From Rhizobium cauense (GTDB lineage Bacteria > Pseudomonadota > Alphaproteobacteria > Rhizobiales > Rhizobiaceae): a stretch of DNA of 64,000 bases. Positions 42,670-50,598 of this stretch are shown here, piece by piece (positions within the stretch are counted from its first letter, which is position 1; every line of letters begins with the position of its first letter). Where the stretch lies: NCBI RefSeq assembly GCF_019511525.1, contig NZ_JAEUAT010000003.1, forward strand, positions 310,001 through 374,000. Reading direction: 5' to 3'. Below the pieces are notes generated by a model. It worked only from the letters and a program-made list of their open reading frames with translations. It did no database searches and was not told where the DNA came from. The position numbers and the translations under genes are program-made.

Positions 42670-42936
42670 TTAGTGAAGCACTATGGGCACATCTTCGAAT
42701 GCTCCCATACCCTCGTCTGCGACCGTCGAGAGAAATTCGGCATAAGCCTCGCCATCTGACGCGAAAGAACTCTCCCACACTGTCGAAGTGTTATTCTCGT
42801 TGATGACCTCCAGGTGCCAGGAGGCTTCGGCTTCCAGCCTGAAGATGGTCACCTCGACTACTCGTCCATCTTTCTCAAACTTTGTGCAGAGGGGCGAATA
42901 GACAATCACCGGATCTTCTTGCAAATCGGACTCCAT
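42670..42936 (-). CDS. Hypothetical protein
   Basis: An 88-residue protein (MESDLQEDPVIVYSPLCTKF) with alternating beta strands (GRVVEVTIFRLEAEASWHLE, VINENNTSTVWESSF) and a C-terminal helix (GEAYAEFLSTVADEGMGAFE). Its composition is clearly coding, and it resembles short plasmid-encoded proteins of rhizobia. No signal peptide and no known function. Confidence 0.55.
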   Translation of the reverse strand: MESDLQEDPVIVYSPLCTKFEKDGRVVEVTIFRLEAEASWHLEVINENNTSTVWESSFASDGEAYAEFLSTVADEGMGAFEDVPIVLH

Positions 42937-43351
42937 TACGTTGTATCGCGGCGCTTTTCAGCCCTTTCTGGCACATTGCAGCAGCCCCATGAACCTATCA
43001 ACTCATTTTGATTGTCGGGTTCTGCTTGCGCACAGGTCGAGTTCATTGATGAGGTGCGGCGTCGCCAACAGCGACTGTCGATCGACTGCATGCGTCGGTT
43101 CGAGCGACCGCGCCAGTTCGTTGCTTCAGGCGCGAACCCAGCTAAGGGTTGGCGAAAGCGTCGTGGTTTCCCCCGCGAATTTGAGCCGCGGGCCTCCAAA
43201 AAAAATGGCAGAGCCTAAAATCGATACGCTTTGCTTTCTCGAGCCCGATCTCGGGTCGGCCAACTAGTCCAGTTGCATCGCGAATTCGCCACTGTCATTT
43301 CCCGCTCGCGCTCGGCAATGGGTCGCGAGCTTTATCAGATCCTCCTCCTTA
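42937..43351. other. No gene seen
   Basis: About 415 bp upstream of the HNH remnant. No supported features. Confidence 0.4.
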
Positions 43352-43629
43352 ATGCCACGACCGCCCCGTAAGGACGTGCTCGGTTCGGCGCTCAAACCCA
43401 CTCACTCGCCGCGGAGCACCGCCGTGAAGTCGAAAGTGAAGCGGCAATACGTGGTCGAAATCTTCCAAAACCAGAACGGTCTTTGCTGCTACTGCGAGGG
43501 GCCGATGGTTCTTTGCTGCACGGCAGCAGATCGTAACCGGCAGATGCTGCAACGCTCGAGCATCTGCGGGTAGGGCGCAAGAAAGGGTGGAACCGCCCGG
43601 ATTACGCGGCTCGACGATGGATTGGCTGA
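43352..43629 (+). pseudogene. Second frameshifted HNH endonuclease
   Basis: The plus strand reads MPRPPRKDVLGSALKPTHSP, then YVVEIFQNQNGLCCYCEGPM, a typical first half of a small HNH nuclease (C-x2-C). The frame then runs into TAADRNRQMLQRSS and a stop. In the next frame the expected H of the HNH motif appears in DAATLEHLRVGRKKGWNRPD, ending after RRWIG. The frameshift near 43530 and the missing second Cys pair show decay. It belongs to a different HNH subfamily from the one at 37620. Confidence 0.65.
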
Positions 43630-43704
43630 TGTTCAAGTCATACCGGCTCGGTGAGCTACTTTGGGACCTCATCACGCCACGCAAGAAGCCTTAGGCGCGT
43701 TCAT

Positions 43705-43739
43705 GCGCGCCGGCCGCCGTGATGGCGTGCCTTTTTATT
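43705..43739 (+). terminator. Rho-independent terminator
   Basis: GCGCGCC (43705-43711) pairs with GGCGTGC (43724-43730, one G-T pair), followed by CTTTTTATT on the plus strand. It lies 75 bp after the HNH remnant and would end transcripts from it. Confidence 0.6.
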
Positions 43740-43789
43740 AGCCGCCACCAGCGGCATCGCCCCAACCTGGGCGCACCACAGAGGAAACT

Positions 43790-43826
43790 GGCCCGTCAGC
43801 GCCAATGCTGGCGGGTCTTTTTGTCA
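43790..43826 (+). terminator. Second plus-strand terminator
   Basis: A hairpin (GGCCCGTCAGC / GCTGGCGGGTC, 6-nt loop) followed by TTTTTGTC. It lies 50 bp after the first terminator and just before the 3' end of the minus-strand gene at 43836. It may also stop that gene's transcription. A second terminator so close suggests either a short RNA between them or a back-up. Confidence 0.55.
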
Positions 43827-43835
43827 GCAATTTCG

Positions 43836-44228
43836 TTAGTCGTCGCTATCGCGGTCTCTGTCGCGAGCACGGTCGCGCTCGTACGATGACGATCCTTCCA
43901 ATCTGTCCAGCATTTGCAATAAGAGGTCGGCGCAAACCTTTGTTGGTTCGTCATCGGCACACTGAATGCGAATTTTGACGTCTCCATCCTGAACGTAAAA
44001 ACGGGCGGCCCGTGGCGACCGTGGCCGATCGCCTCGTCCTCTATGCCAATCAGAACGTTGGCGGTCCTCACTTGAAGAAGGTGCTGCTTGCTGCGGAGGC
44101 GCTGTCGTTTCGGGAGCCGCAGTCGTGGCGTTAGGGGGCGGAGACGGTGTATCCCTAGGCTGCTGGGCGAAGGCAACGCCGCTGGACAAGGCCATCGCTA
44201 TGGCGGCTACAGTTATGATGATTTTCAT
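43836..44228 (-). CDS. Periplasmic hypothetical protein (proline- and arginine-rich)
   Basis: A 130-residue protein. The start at MKIIITVAAIAMALSSGVAF is preceded by CGAGGAACCACA. A signal peptide (cleavage after AFAQ) is followed by a low-complexity region rich in Pro, Thr and Ala (PSPPPNATTAAPETTAPPQQ), a compact middle (ARFYVQDGDVKIRIQCADDE) with two Cys, and an Arg/Asp-rich tail of RDRD repeats. The middle, about 40 residues with 'V.IRCAD.E....C', resembles short periplasmic domains of rhizobial proteins. The RDRD tail may be mobile or bind metals. The function is unknown. Confidence 0.6.
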   Translation of the reverse strand: MKIIITVAAIAMALSSGVAFAQQPRDTPSPPPNATTAAPETTAPPQQAAPSSSEDRQRSDWHRGRGDRPRSPRAARFYVQDGDVKIRIQCADDEPTKVCADLLLQMLDRLEGSSSYERDRARDRDRDSDD

Positions 44229-44301
44229 TGTGGTTCCTCGGATTGGCACGTGAGGAAACGCACCGCTCCGAGATTAGTTGCACCATCCTTGCGGTAAGAA
44301 G

Positions 44302-44880
44302 TTAGGCCAACCGCCACGTCGCCACGGGATCGATGCCTTTTGCCAAGCGCCGTCTGTTCATCTCTGCAAAGAGGTAGTCCACAGGCGGAACGTTCTCCTC
44401 GTAGCCCCAGCCGCGCGATCCTGACGGATGGAGAATGTGGGTTGCAACTGCACCCCACTCCGGTGACCAGTTTATCTCGTGGGCCTCGAAGGGCCTGGCG
44501 CCGACGCGATAGGCAGCCTTTTTTGCCTTTTGATGAGCCTTCTTCCGCCAGAGTTCGCGCCCACATACGAGGATGATCTCGGCCTCTCTCCGCTTCACCA
44601 AGCCAAAGAACAGATGCGGGGTCCTGCCTTCCCAGAGATGCTCTGGAGGGCGATCGCCAGGTTTGTTGCCGGCGATTACTGGGATGTAGTTGTAGAAGAC
44701 CACCGAGTTCCAAAATGCTGCCAATTCAGCCGGACTAAGCCCGCGATCGAATCGCCCCGTCACCAGCCTCTCAATGCGCCGAAAGAATGTCGCATTTGAT
44801 CCTAGCCTACCGTGGATATAGCTTTGGACCATCTCTGGTGAGTTCAGGTCTTCCATCCCCAATTTCCGAATTGGCATCAT
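44302..44880 (-). CDS. Possible uracil-DNA-glycosylase-superfamily protein
   Basis: A 192-residue protein (MMPIRKLGMEDLNSPEMVQS). Several features recall the UDG superfamily: the aromatic stretch WNSVVFYNYIPVIAGNKPGD, the core strand EIILVCGRELW, and a late THILHPSGSRGWGYEEN resembling the 'HPS' motif used to push the base out. Active-site Asn/Asp assignment was not possible, and the family name is therefore tentative. If correct, it would excise damaged bases from DNA. The start codon could also be at 44901 or 44856. No neighbouring repair gene is visible. Confidence 0.45.
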   Translation of the reverse strand: MMPIRKLGMEDLNSPEMVQSYIHGRLGSNATFFRRIERLVTGRFDRGLSPAELAAFWNSVVFYNYIPVIAGNKPGDRPPEHLWEGRTPHLFFGLVKRREAEIILVCGRELWRKKAHQKAKKAAYRVGARPFEAHEINWSPEWGAVATHILHPSGSRGWGYEENVPPVDYLFAEMNRRRLAKGIDPVATWRLA

Positions 44881-45925
44881 AGTGTGCTTCACCCAGTACA
44901 AGCAGACGTGCGCCGCCTATAATATTCCCCCGATCCGCATAATCGGATCCCACCCATGGCTCGAACATCCCGATTTCCTTTGTTCATTGCTGACCGCAGC
45001 GAATCCCTTTTAGGCGGCGATCGACGGAGTCGGAAGTGAACTATTTTGGGGATCGAATGCAAAAGCCCCACGGGACGGGCGTCTACGTCGGGCGGATCCG
45101 CGAGGGCTTGCGAATCCGTTCGCGGTACGTTGCACTGCATCTAAATGAACCGCCAGCGCGAGGGGAAGTTCCAAAGACTGAAAAGGCCCGACGCTGGGAG
45201 CGACGAGCCTTTTCCGCTGGCACTAGAGGGACTGGACGCCAGCGCGCAATGAACCTGTCAAATCCCATTGCAAACCGCTAACCGGCGCGCCGGTCGAAAG
45301 TTCCAAAGGTGAGGGAAGAAAAGCAAACCCGGCGTGCTTGGTTGCGGGCGCCGGGCCTGTTGCGGACCTTACAAAGGATCAATGCTGGGTCCTACGACGT
45401 GTTTGGAACGCCGCATTACGAGAACAGGCGAAGGGGAATAAAGTTCCAACTACCACCGAATATGCTGCGAAGTTTGCGGCAGAGGCGAACAAACAAGCAA
45501 AGGCCCGGCGGGGAGTGCTCCCGCCGGGCCTTTAGACGGACCAGCATTTGGGCGGATGCTTTAAGGGTCCACAGCGTTATTACGCGAACCGCTGCATCCG
45601 AGAAACTAAGGACGGTGCAAAATGTTCCCTAGGCGCAAACGACATCCAACCACTTCCAGCCATGAACTTGTCGCTCGAGTGAGGCTAAGGTGTGTAGCAA
45701 GAACGTGCCCTCCGGTTAACGGCAAGAGCGCGAACAATCTACAATGCGCCAGAACTACCCGACCTCATGGCATGGTGAGAGTGGAGCAAGCTCAATCCGG
45801 TGTGTCCAAGCTCCGCCATGACCTGCTTGTGAGCAAGCGCGATAAGGCCAAGTCCCGACCAGCCGAAAGCGCCCAAATTCAGAGTGCCCGCCAACAGGAA
45901 GAAAACCTAACGGAGAATCCGCCAC
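44881..45925. other. Long non-coding stretch with three strong hairpins
   Basis: About 1.05 kb without a convincing gene. It contains hairpins at 45181-45213 (AAAAGGC/GCCTTTT), 45328-45355 (CCCGGCG/CGCCGGG) and 45499-45533 (a perfect 14-bp stem ending TTT), a 14-bp palindrome ACCGGCGCGCCGGT at 45281-45294, and the 11-mer AAGTTCCAAAG twice (45166, 45298). A frame at 45338-45535 (plus) passes through the last two hairpins and is doubtful. Confidence 0.5.
45499..45533 (+). terminator. Perfect 14-bp hairpin, probable terminator
   Basis: AAAGGCCCGGCGGG pairs exactly with CCCGCCGGGCCTTT around a 7-nt loop. It is symmetrical and could work in both directions. No gene ends immediately before it. Confidence 0.5.
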
Positions 45926-46166
45926 ATGACCCGTTACACACTCCTTGCATCCGGCTTGCCCGCTGAGAGCATCCTCAATGTCAACATCTTTGCCGAAACC
46001 GACGACGATGCCCGCCAGCAAGCACTTGCCACCGGTATGCGGCTGCACCTCGCCGGTTATAGCAACTTCGATCTTCGACGATGGGGAAGGGCCCGCTGCG
46101 ACCCTCTACCTCTCCTTCCGGACCGCCACGGCGGAACCGACCGTTGAAATAATCGCGGGAGGTTGA
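45926..46166 (+). pseudogene. Small hypothetical gene with a frameshift
   Basis: The plus strand reads MTRYTLLASGLPAESILNVN, IFAETDDDARQQALATGMRL, ending GYSNFD, and continues in the next frame as IFDDGEGPAATLYLSFRTAT, AEPTVEIIAGG with a stop at 46166. Joined, the protein would be about 80 residues with a beta-alpha layout. One frameshift near 46072 splits it. Start context AGAATCCGCC is ordinary. No family was recognised. Confidence 0.55.
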
Positions 46167-46387
46167 CTACGCTCGGAAGAGCCTTCGAGTGGTTATCCAC
46201 TGAATGAGCGACAATGGATGCGATTTCTGCGACAGTTGTCGTGCGAGCTGACTTCCGATACCCCCGGGAACCATCGACACCCGTCGAGGTCAGCTTCCCG
46301 ATGCTAGACCTCATCTCCTCCCGAGGTTGATCGACTCGCCTCAAGTCGTCGCATTGTTTTCAAGCTCTCGTTCTTCGGAAGCGGAGC

Positions 46388-46534
46388 TTAGTCTGTCCGC
46401 TCGTACGCAAAGAAGATGCCTGCCATTATGAGCGTAGCGTCGCCGTGATCATTGCACCAATGACGGACGATATCGATCACCATCTCAAGATCGTGATCGT
46501 CCAAATCCAGTGCAACGAAATTGAGAAGAGACAT
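46388..46534 (-). CDS. Small hypothetical protein
   Basis: A possible 48-residue acidic protein (MSLLNFVALDLDDHDLEMVI, DIVRHWCNDHGDATLIMAGI, FFAYERTD). The hydrophobic/acidic pattern looks like a folded mini-protein. The ribosome-binding site is poor and an upstream start at 46576 is possible. It is recorded because its composition is coding-like. Confidence 0.35.
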   Translation of the reverse strand: MSLLNFVALDLDDHDLEMVIDIVRHWCNDHGDATLIMAGIFFAYERTD

Positions 46535-46693
46535 GAAAGGCGCTCTCGTCAGGCAAGAGCATGTATAGTCTCCCAAGCGGTCTCAGCCGATATGGGGCCT
46601 GATGGCTACCTTACCCTAATGTCGAATCCTGGCAACAAACCCGTCGGCGGCCGTGAGGGAACCAACCCGTGGCAAGGGGGAACCGACTTGCCG

Positions 46694-47677
46694 TCAGCGC
46701 CTCCCTCGAATACCGGCCGATTGACTTGCGAGGCAGCTTTTTCCTATCAAAGGTGTGAGATCGGCCTCGGGTTGACCGACCCCCTTTTCCTCTGTTTTAC
46801 CAGCGTAAAGACACACACCGGCCGCGAAGAGGAGGAGAACCATGCCTACGATATTTATCACGGCAACGGTTTCGCCAGCGACAATAACTCCAACGATCAC
46901 GGCGATGACCGGCGACACAAAGGCGAAGCTGCCAGCGCGAGCCGGTCCGATGTCGCGAAGGAGCTGTAAGTAAAGGCTGTAGCCAGCCACAGATCCGAAA
47001 AAGATCAGGAACAACCAGCCGCCTATGGCAGACCATGGCCAAAGGAACGCCACCAGAGTACGCGGGCTGTCCCCACTTGCCAAACCGAACAATAGTAGCA
47101 TGGCACCGCCCAGAAAGGTCGTTGACCCCGAAATGAGCACGCTGCCATATCGTGCGATTAGCGGGCGAGCTATAACTGAGCCTAGTGCGGAGGAGAGCGC
47201 CGCTACACTAACCGCTACCGCGCCCGTCATCGAGTTTACCTCTGGGCGGGTGGCAGTGTGTTCAAAGAGAAGGACCAATCCGAGAGTGCCTACGGCCATG
47301 GCCACAACCCGGCGCCAGTTCCAGACTTCCTGGCCGAGCAAAAAGCCAAAGGCAAGGAGTGCTAGGGGTGTTAGCGACATTTCCAGCACGGCCGCAGTCC
47401 CCGACGCAATGAATTGCATGCCCCAAAAAAGGGGACCATAGCAAAAAGTAATCATCAAGAGGCTTGCGCATAGAAGACGGCTGATATCCTTGGTGGAAAT
47501 TCCGTGGACGGAGCCGCTGGTCCAACCATAGGCGAGAAGAATAAGCCCGGCGGCGATGAACCGGGTGGCGGCGAAAATGATCGGGGGAACCGACTGAATT
47601 CCCGCCTTGACGCCAATCCAAGTTAGGCCCCACACGAGACACAAAACGAGGAACTTTGTCGTGTTGATCGAGGGCAT
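46694..47677 (-). CDS. EamA/DMT-family transporter
   Basis: A 327-residue protein of the drug/metabolite transporter superfamily. It has ten hydrophobic helices in two EamA repeats (opening MPSINTTKFLVLCLVWGLTW, FIAAGLILLAYGW; second half SVAALSSALGSVIARPLIAR, GWLFLIFFGSVAGYSLYLQL), with the conserved P-x-x-A-x-x-L pattern near helix 4 (SLTPLALLAFGFLLGQE) and the late RAGSFAFVSPVIAVIVG. The C-terminal 30 residues are a soluble tail. Such proteins export metabolites or amino acids. AAGAGGCGG precedes the ATG. The gene diverges from the CGNR regulator gene, 83 bp away. Confidence 0.92.
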   Translation of the reverse strand: MPSINTTKFLVLCLVWGLTWIGVKAGIQSVPPIIFAATRFIAAGLILLAYGWTSGSVHGISTKDISRLLCASLLMITFCYGPLFWGMQFIASGTAAVLEMSLTPLALLAFGFLLGQEVWNWRRVVAMAVGTLGLVLLFEHTATRPEVNSMTGAVAVSVAALSSALGSVIARPLIARYGSVLISGSTTFLGGAMLLLFGLASGDSPRTLVAFLWPWSAIGGWLFLIFFGSVAGYSLYLQLLRDIGPARAGSFAFVSPVIAVIVGVIVAGETVAVINIVGMVLLLFAAGVCLYAGKTEEKGVGQPEADLTPLIGKSCLASQSAGIRGRR

Positions 47678-47693
47678 ATCCCGCCTCTTTCCC

Positions 47694-47723
47694 GTAACGT
47701 GTAAAACCGGTATATTTCGTTAC
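47694..47723. promoter_or_regulatory. Inverted repeat in the EamA/CGNR divergent promoter region
   Basis: GTAACG (47694-47699) and CGTTAC (47718-47723) are separated by 18 bp, with an ACCGGTATATTT core between them, all within the 83-bp space between the two divergent genes. It is a plausible operator for the CGNR-domain regulator. Confidence 0.4.
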
Positions 47724-47760
47724 AACGATTGGAAGTGGCGGCGGTTCCAAGGAAACAAAT

Positions 47761-48360
47761 ATGGCGAAGTCGGTCCACGACATGCGGTTGAGTGGCGGCC
47801 ATCCAGCGCTCGACTTTGTAAATACAGTAGATAGCAGGCGAGGGCGCATCGGACCCGATCTCCTGCTTTCCTACGATGACCTCGTCATCTTAGCTGGTCG
47901 GGTTGCTCTTTTAACTCCAGGCGACGCCACCTACCTGAGAGAGAAGGCGAAGGAAGAGCCCGAGGAAGCGGCATTACTGCTTGAGCGGGCGATCGCGTTT
48001 CGAGAGGCATCATACAACCTGTTTTTGGAAGAGGATCGGTCGGGCCACTTGGGGCTTGATCATGTTGCGACGGTAGAAAATGAAGTCCTTGCAGCTCGGG
48101 CGGGACAGCGGCTCGAACTGGCGAACGGTGCGTTGGGCTGGAAGCTGCCATTGCGCGAACTCCCAGATCTCTTCTTCCTGTTCGTCCTAGCCACCGACGA
48201 GCTGCTGACCGCCAGAAAAGAACGCAGGCCGGTCAAGGAATGCAAGGGCGATAATTGTGGCTGGCTTTTCCTAGATCATTCCAAAGGTGGAAGACGAATA
48301 TGGTGCTCCGACGCAAGTTGCGGCACGCATAATCGGGTCAAACGCTTCCGCAGCAAGTGA
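47761..48360 (+). CDS. ABATE/CGNR zinc-finger regulator
   Basis: A 199-residue protein. The N-terminal ABATE domain (stress-antibiotic-type ligand domain) opens with the signature LSGGHPALDFVNTVDSRRGR. Residues 158-199 form the CGNR zinc-finger: ECKGDNCGWLFLDHSKGGRR, then IWCSDASCGTHNRVKRFRSK, with the usual four Cys ligands; the eponymous CGNR reads CGTHNR here. These proteins are predicted transcription regulators, often next to transporters. AAGGAAACAAAT precedes the start. The divergent EamA gene is the likely target, and the repeat at 47694-47723 the likely operator. Confidence 0.88.
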   Translation: MAKSVHDMRLSGGHPALDFVNTVDSRRGRIGPDLLLSYDDLVILAGRVALLTPGDATYLREKAKEEPEEAALLLERAIAFREASYNLFLEEDRSGHLGLDHVATVENEVLAARAGQRLELANGALGWKLPLRELPDLFFLFVLATDELLTARKERRPVKECKGDNCGWLFLDHSKGGRRIWCSDASCGTHNRVKRFRSK

Positions 48361-48416
48361 CGGAGTTGCCGTAGAGTGCAACGAGGAGGGCCTATTAATT
48401 GGCGGACGGTCTCGTT

Positions 48417-48704
48417 TCATGGCCCCTCGGTTTTCGAAATCTGACTATCAGATTGCTTCTCTCCGGTAGTGATTTCCACCTCCGGAACCAAAGTTTCGGC
48501 ACTTGTTTTCACCCCACGTTCGACCGCATCGTCATCTCGGTCGTCTTCATCGATTAGTTCCTGCATCGTTTCGTGCTCGTCGTCCCCGAGCAACTCGTCT
48601 TCTGCCTGGAGCCAATGTTTTACATCGGCGCCCACGGGGCAACCCTCGTTCTCCCAGATCTCGAAAGCACGCCATCTTATTTCTTCGTGTATGTCCGCGC
48701 CCAT
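48417..48704 (-). CDS. DUF2934 protein
   Basis: A 95-residue protein from MGADIHEEIRWRAFEIWENE. The DUF2934 signature 'EEIRRRAYELWE.EG.P.G....HWL.AE' is clear (HWLQAEDELLGDDEHE), followed by a long acidic tail (ELIDEDDRDDDAVERGV). AAGGAG lies ten bases before the ATG, making this start preferable to the earlier Met. The family is widespread in Rhizobiales, cytoplasmic and of unknown function. No operon partner. Confidence 0.82.
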   Translation of the reverse strand: MGADIHEEIRWRAFEIWENEGCPVGADVKHWLQAEDELLGDDEHETMQELIDEDDRDDDAVERGVKTSAETLVPEVEITTGEKQSDSQISKTEGP

Positions 48705-48823
48705 CACGTCGTCTCCTTGCATTGTGCGGCGATGGTTCTCTCCAGCCACCAAGGCGTGCTGGAAACGCTAAAACAAACGGTGACACTTGTTGTTCCTTTT
48801 GTCAGACTTGGAAGGTCACCTTG

Positions 48824-48901
48824 ATGGCACAACGAAAGTCGAATGGCGGCTATCGGCCGCGAAGCGGAACGACCGGCAATCAAAAGATAAAGCTCACATA
48901 A
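48824..48901 (+). CDS. Tiny basic peptide gene (25 residues)
   Basis: MAQRKSNGGYRPRSGTTGNQ followed by KIKLT and a stop; GGAAGG lies eight bases upstream. The peptide is highly basic. The reading frame is short, so chance is a real possibility. Confidence 0.3.
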   Translation: MAQRKSNGGYRPRSGTTGNQKIKLT

Positions 48902-49314
48902 CGAATCGCGGCTTTGCCGCCACGTCCCGCTCGCCGAAGTCCCCCGGGGATCTTCGGAAGCTGATTGGTTGCCTTGACGGTCCTAATGGTACTCTGTCGA
49001 AAGCCGTTGTCTCGGCACCTACGATTCGTTGGCTAGGCTCCCACATTGGAAGCCTACGATATGACCAGCGGCCACCCCCATCGAAAAGATGAGACTTGCC
49101 GCAAACACATTCGTCCAGTTTGCCAGTGCTAGAAAGGTTACCCAAAAAGCAAGCGCAAAAGGGGACTTTGGCATTTGAGACCGCCATGGTGATAAGAAAC
49201 AAAGCCTCTGGCAAATTTTTGGCGCCTTGCAGGAAGGGAACCGCTGTAATTACTACAGCCAACGCCGACGAGCGAAATAGCGCCGGGCGTAACCAACCTA
49301 GCTTGAAGTGCGCG
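48902..49314. other. No gene seen
   Basis: About 410 bp between the DUF2934/tiny-peptide region and the transposase remnants. No supported features. The left boundary of the insertion-sequence debris lies somewhere here. Confidence 0.35.
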
Positions 49315-49600
49315 AGGTCCTATAAGGCCTCGCTTGAACTCCAGCTCGAATCCGCCATCGCCAAGCTCGACAAGTTCGATCTGCTCATCCTCGACGATCT
49401 CGCCTATGTGACCAAGGACCAGGCGGAAACGAGCGTGCTCTTCGAGCTCATCTCAGCGCGCTACGAGCGGCGATCGATCATGATCACCGCCAACCAGCCC
49501 TTTGGCGAATGGAACAGGGTTTTCCCCGATCCCGCCATGACACTCGCCGCCGTCGATCGTCTCGTCCACCCGCATTGCCTCGTCGAAACTGTTCCCGAAT
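49315..49600 (+). pseudogene. Fragment of an IS21-type IstB ATPase
   Basis: The plus strand holds the second half of an IstB helper ATPase: ESAIAKLDKFDLLILDDLAY (Walker B), then VTKDQAETSVLFELISARYE, RRSIMITANQPFGEWNRVFP and AMTLAAVDRLVH. The N-terminal half with Walker A is missing, and the C-terminus runs off into unrelated residues after DRLVHPHC. It is from a different IS21 subfamily than the istB at 62233 (LDDLAYVTKDQ versus [11 protein letters not shown]). This marks an old insertion-deletion junction. Confidence 0.85.
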
Positions 49601-49657
49601 ATTCAACCGTTGCCTCACATAATTTGCTCCCTACCGAGTGGATGAACAGGGGCGACT

Positions 49658-50493
49658 ATGGGGCAGTTGAGCATGGCGACAAGGAAAGAACTGACGGCGG
49701 CGGTTTCGGAGCGTTACCGTGCTTCGACGCGAGCGGAAAAGGCGAGAATTCTGGATGAGTTTGTCGTCATCACGGGTTTCCACCGCAAGCACGCGATGCG
49801 GCTGCTGCGGCATCACGAGAGAAAACCTACAGGCCGGCGAGCGCGGCCGCGGGTTTATGATGAAGCGGAACGCAACGCGCTCATATTGCTGTGGGAGGCG
49901 TCTGATCGGCTCTGCGGGAAGCGGCTGAAGGCGTTGCTGCCCGTCCTTGTCGAGGCGATGGAACGGCACGGTCATTTTGACCTCGCGCCTGAGATCCGCG
50001 GCAAATTGCTGGCGATGAGCGCGGCCACGATCGACAGGACGCTGGCACCGATCAGAGAGGGTTTGGGACGTCCTCGACGGCAGCCCGCGGCACATGCCCT
50101 GCGACGGAGCATTCCCATTAGAACCTCGGCGGATTGGAACAACCCGGCGCCAGGCTTCGTTGAGGCGGATCTCGTCGCCCATTGCGGCGCTTCGGCCCGC
50201 GGCAGCTTCATCCAAACCCTTGTTCTCACCGACATCGCGACTGGCTGGACGGAATGTGCGCCGCTGCTGGTTCGCGAACAGACACTGTTGAGCAGTGTGC
50301 TCACAGAATTGCGCAAGCAACTGCCCTTCGCGCTTCTCGGCTTGGATACGGACAACGACACCGTCTTCATGAACGAGACGCTGAAGGCCTATTGTGACGC
50401 CGCCAACATCGTCTTCACGCGTTGCCGCCCCTACCGCAAGAACGACCAGGCCTTTGTCGAGCAGAAGAATGGCGCCGTGGTGCGCATAGTTAG
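49658..50493 (+). pseudogene. 3'-truncated integrase-type (DDE) transposase
   Basis: An open frame of about 278 residues starting MGQLSMATRKELTAAVSERY. It has an N-terminal helix-turn-helix (ARILDEFVVITGFHRKHAMR) and an rve-type DDE catalytic domain: first Asp in GFVEADLVAHCG, second in GLDTDNDTVFMNE, and the approaching Glu region (RKNDQAFVEQKNGAVVRI). The family (ISNCY-type integrase-core transposase of rhizobia) is normally 400-plus residues. Near 50493 the frame changes into unrelated sequence, so the C-terminus is lost. It forms the left border of the sugar-catabolic island. Confidence 0.8.
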
Positions 50494-50598
50494 AAGCGCG
50501 AAGAAGCAGGCCGACTGCTCACCGAACAGGGGTTCTTGCAATAGCATTCAGAAATTGCCGCCCAGCGGATCGGAAATCCGGCGCACTCGCCCCGACTG

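Noticed and set aside
45338..45535. A 65-codon plus-strand frame reading LTKDQCWVLRRVWNAALREQ
   Set aside because: It runs through two strong hairpins and has no recognisable family. The DNA is better explained by the hairpins.
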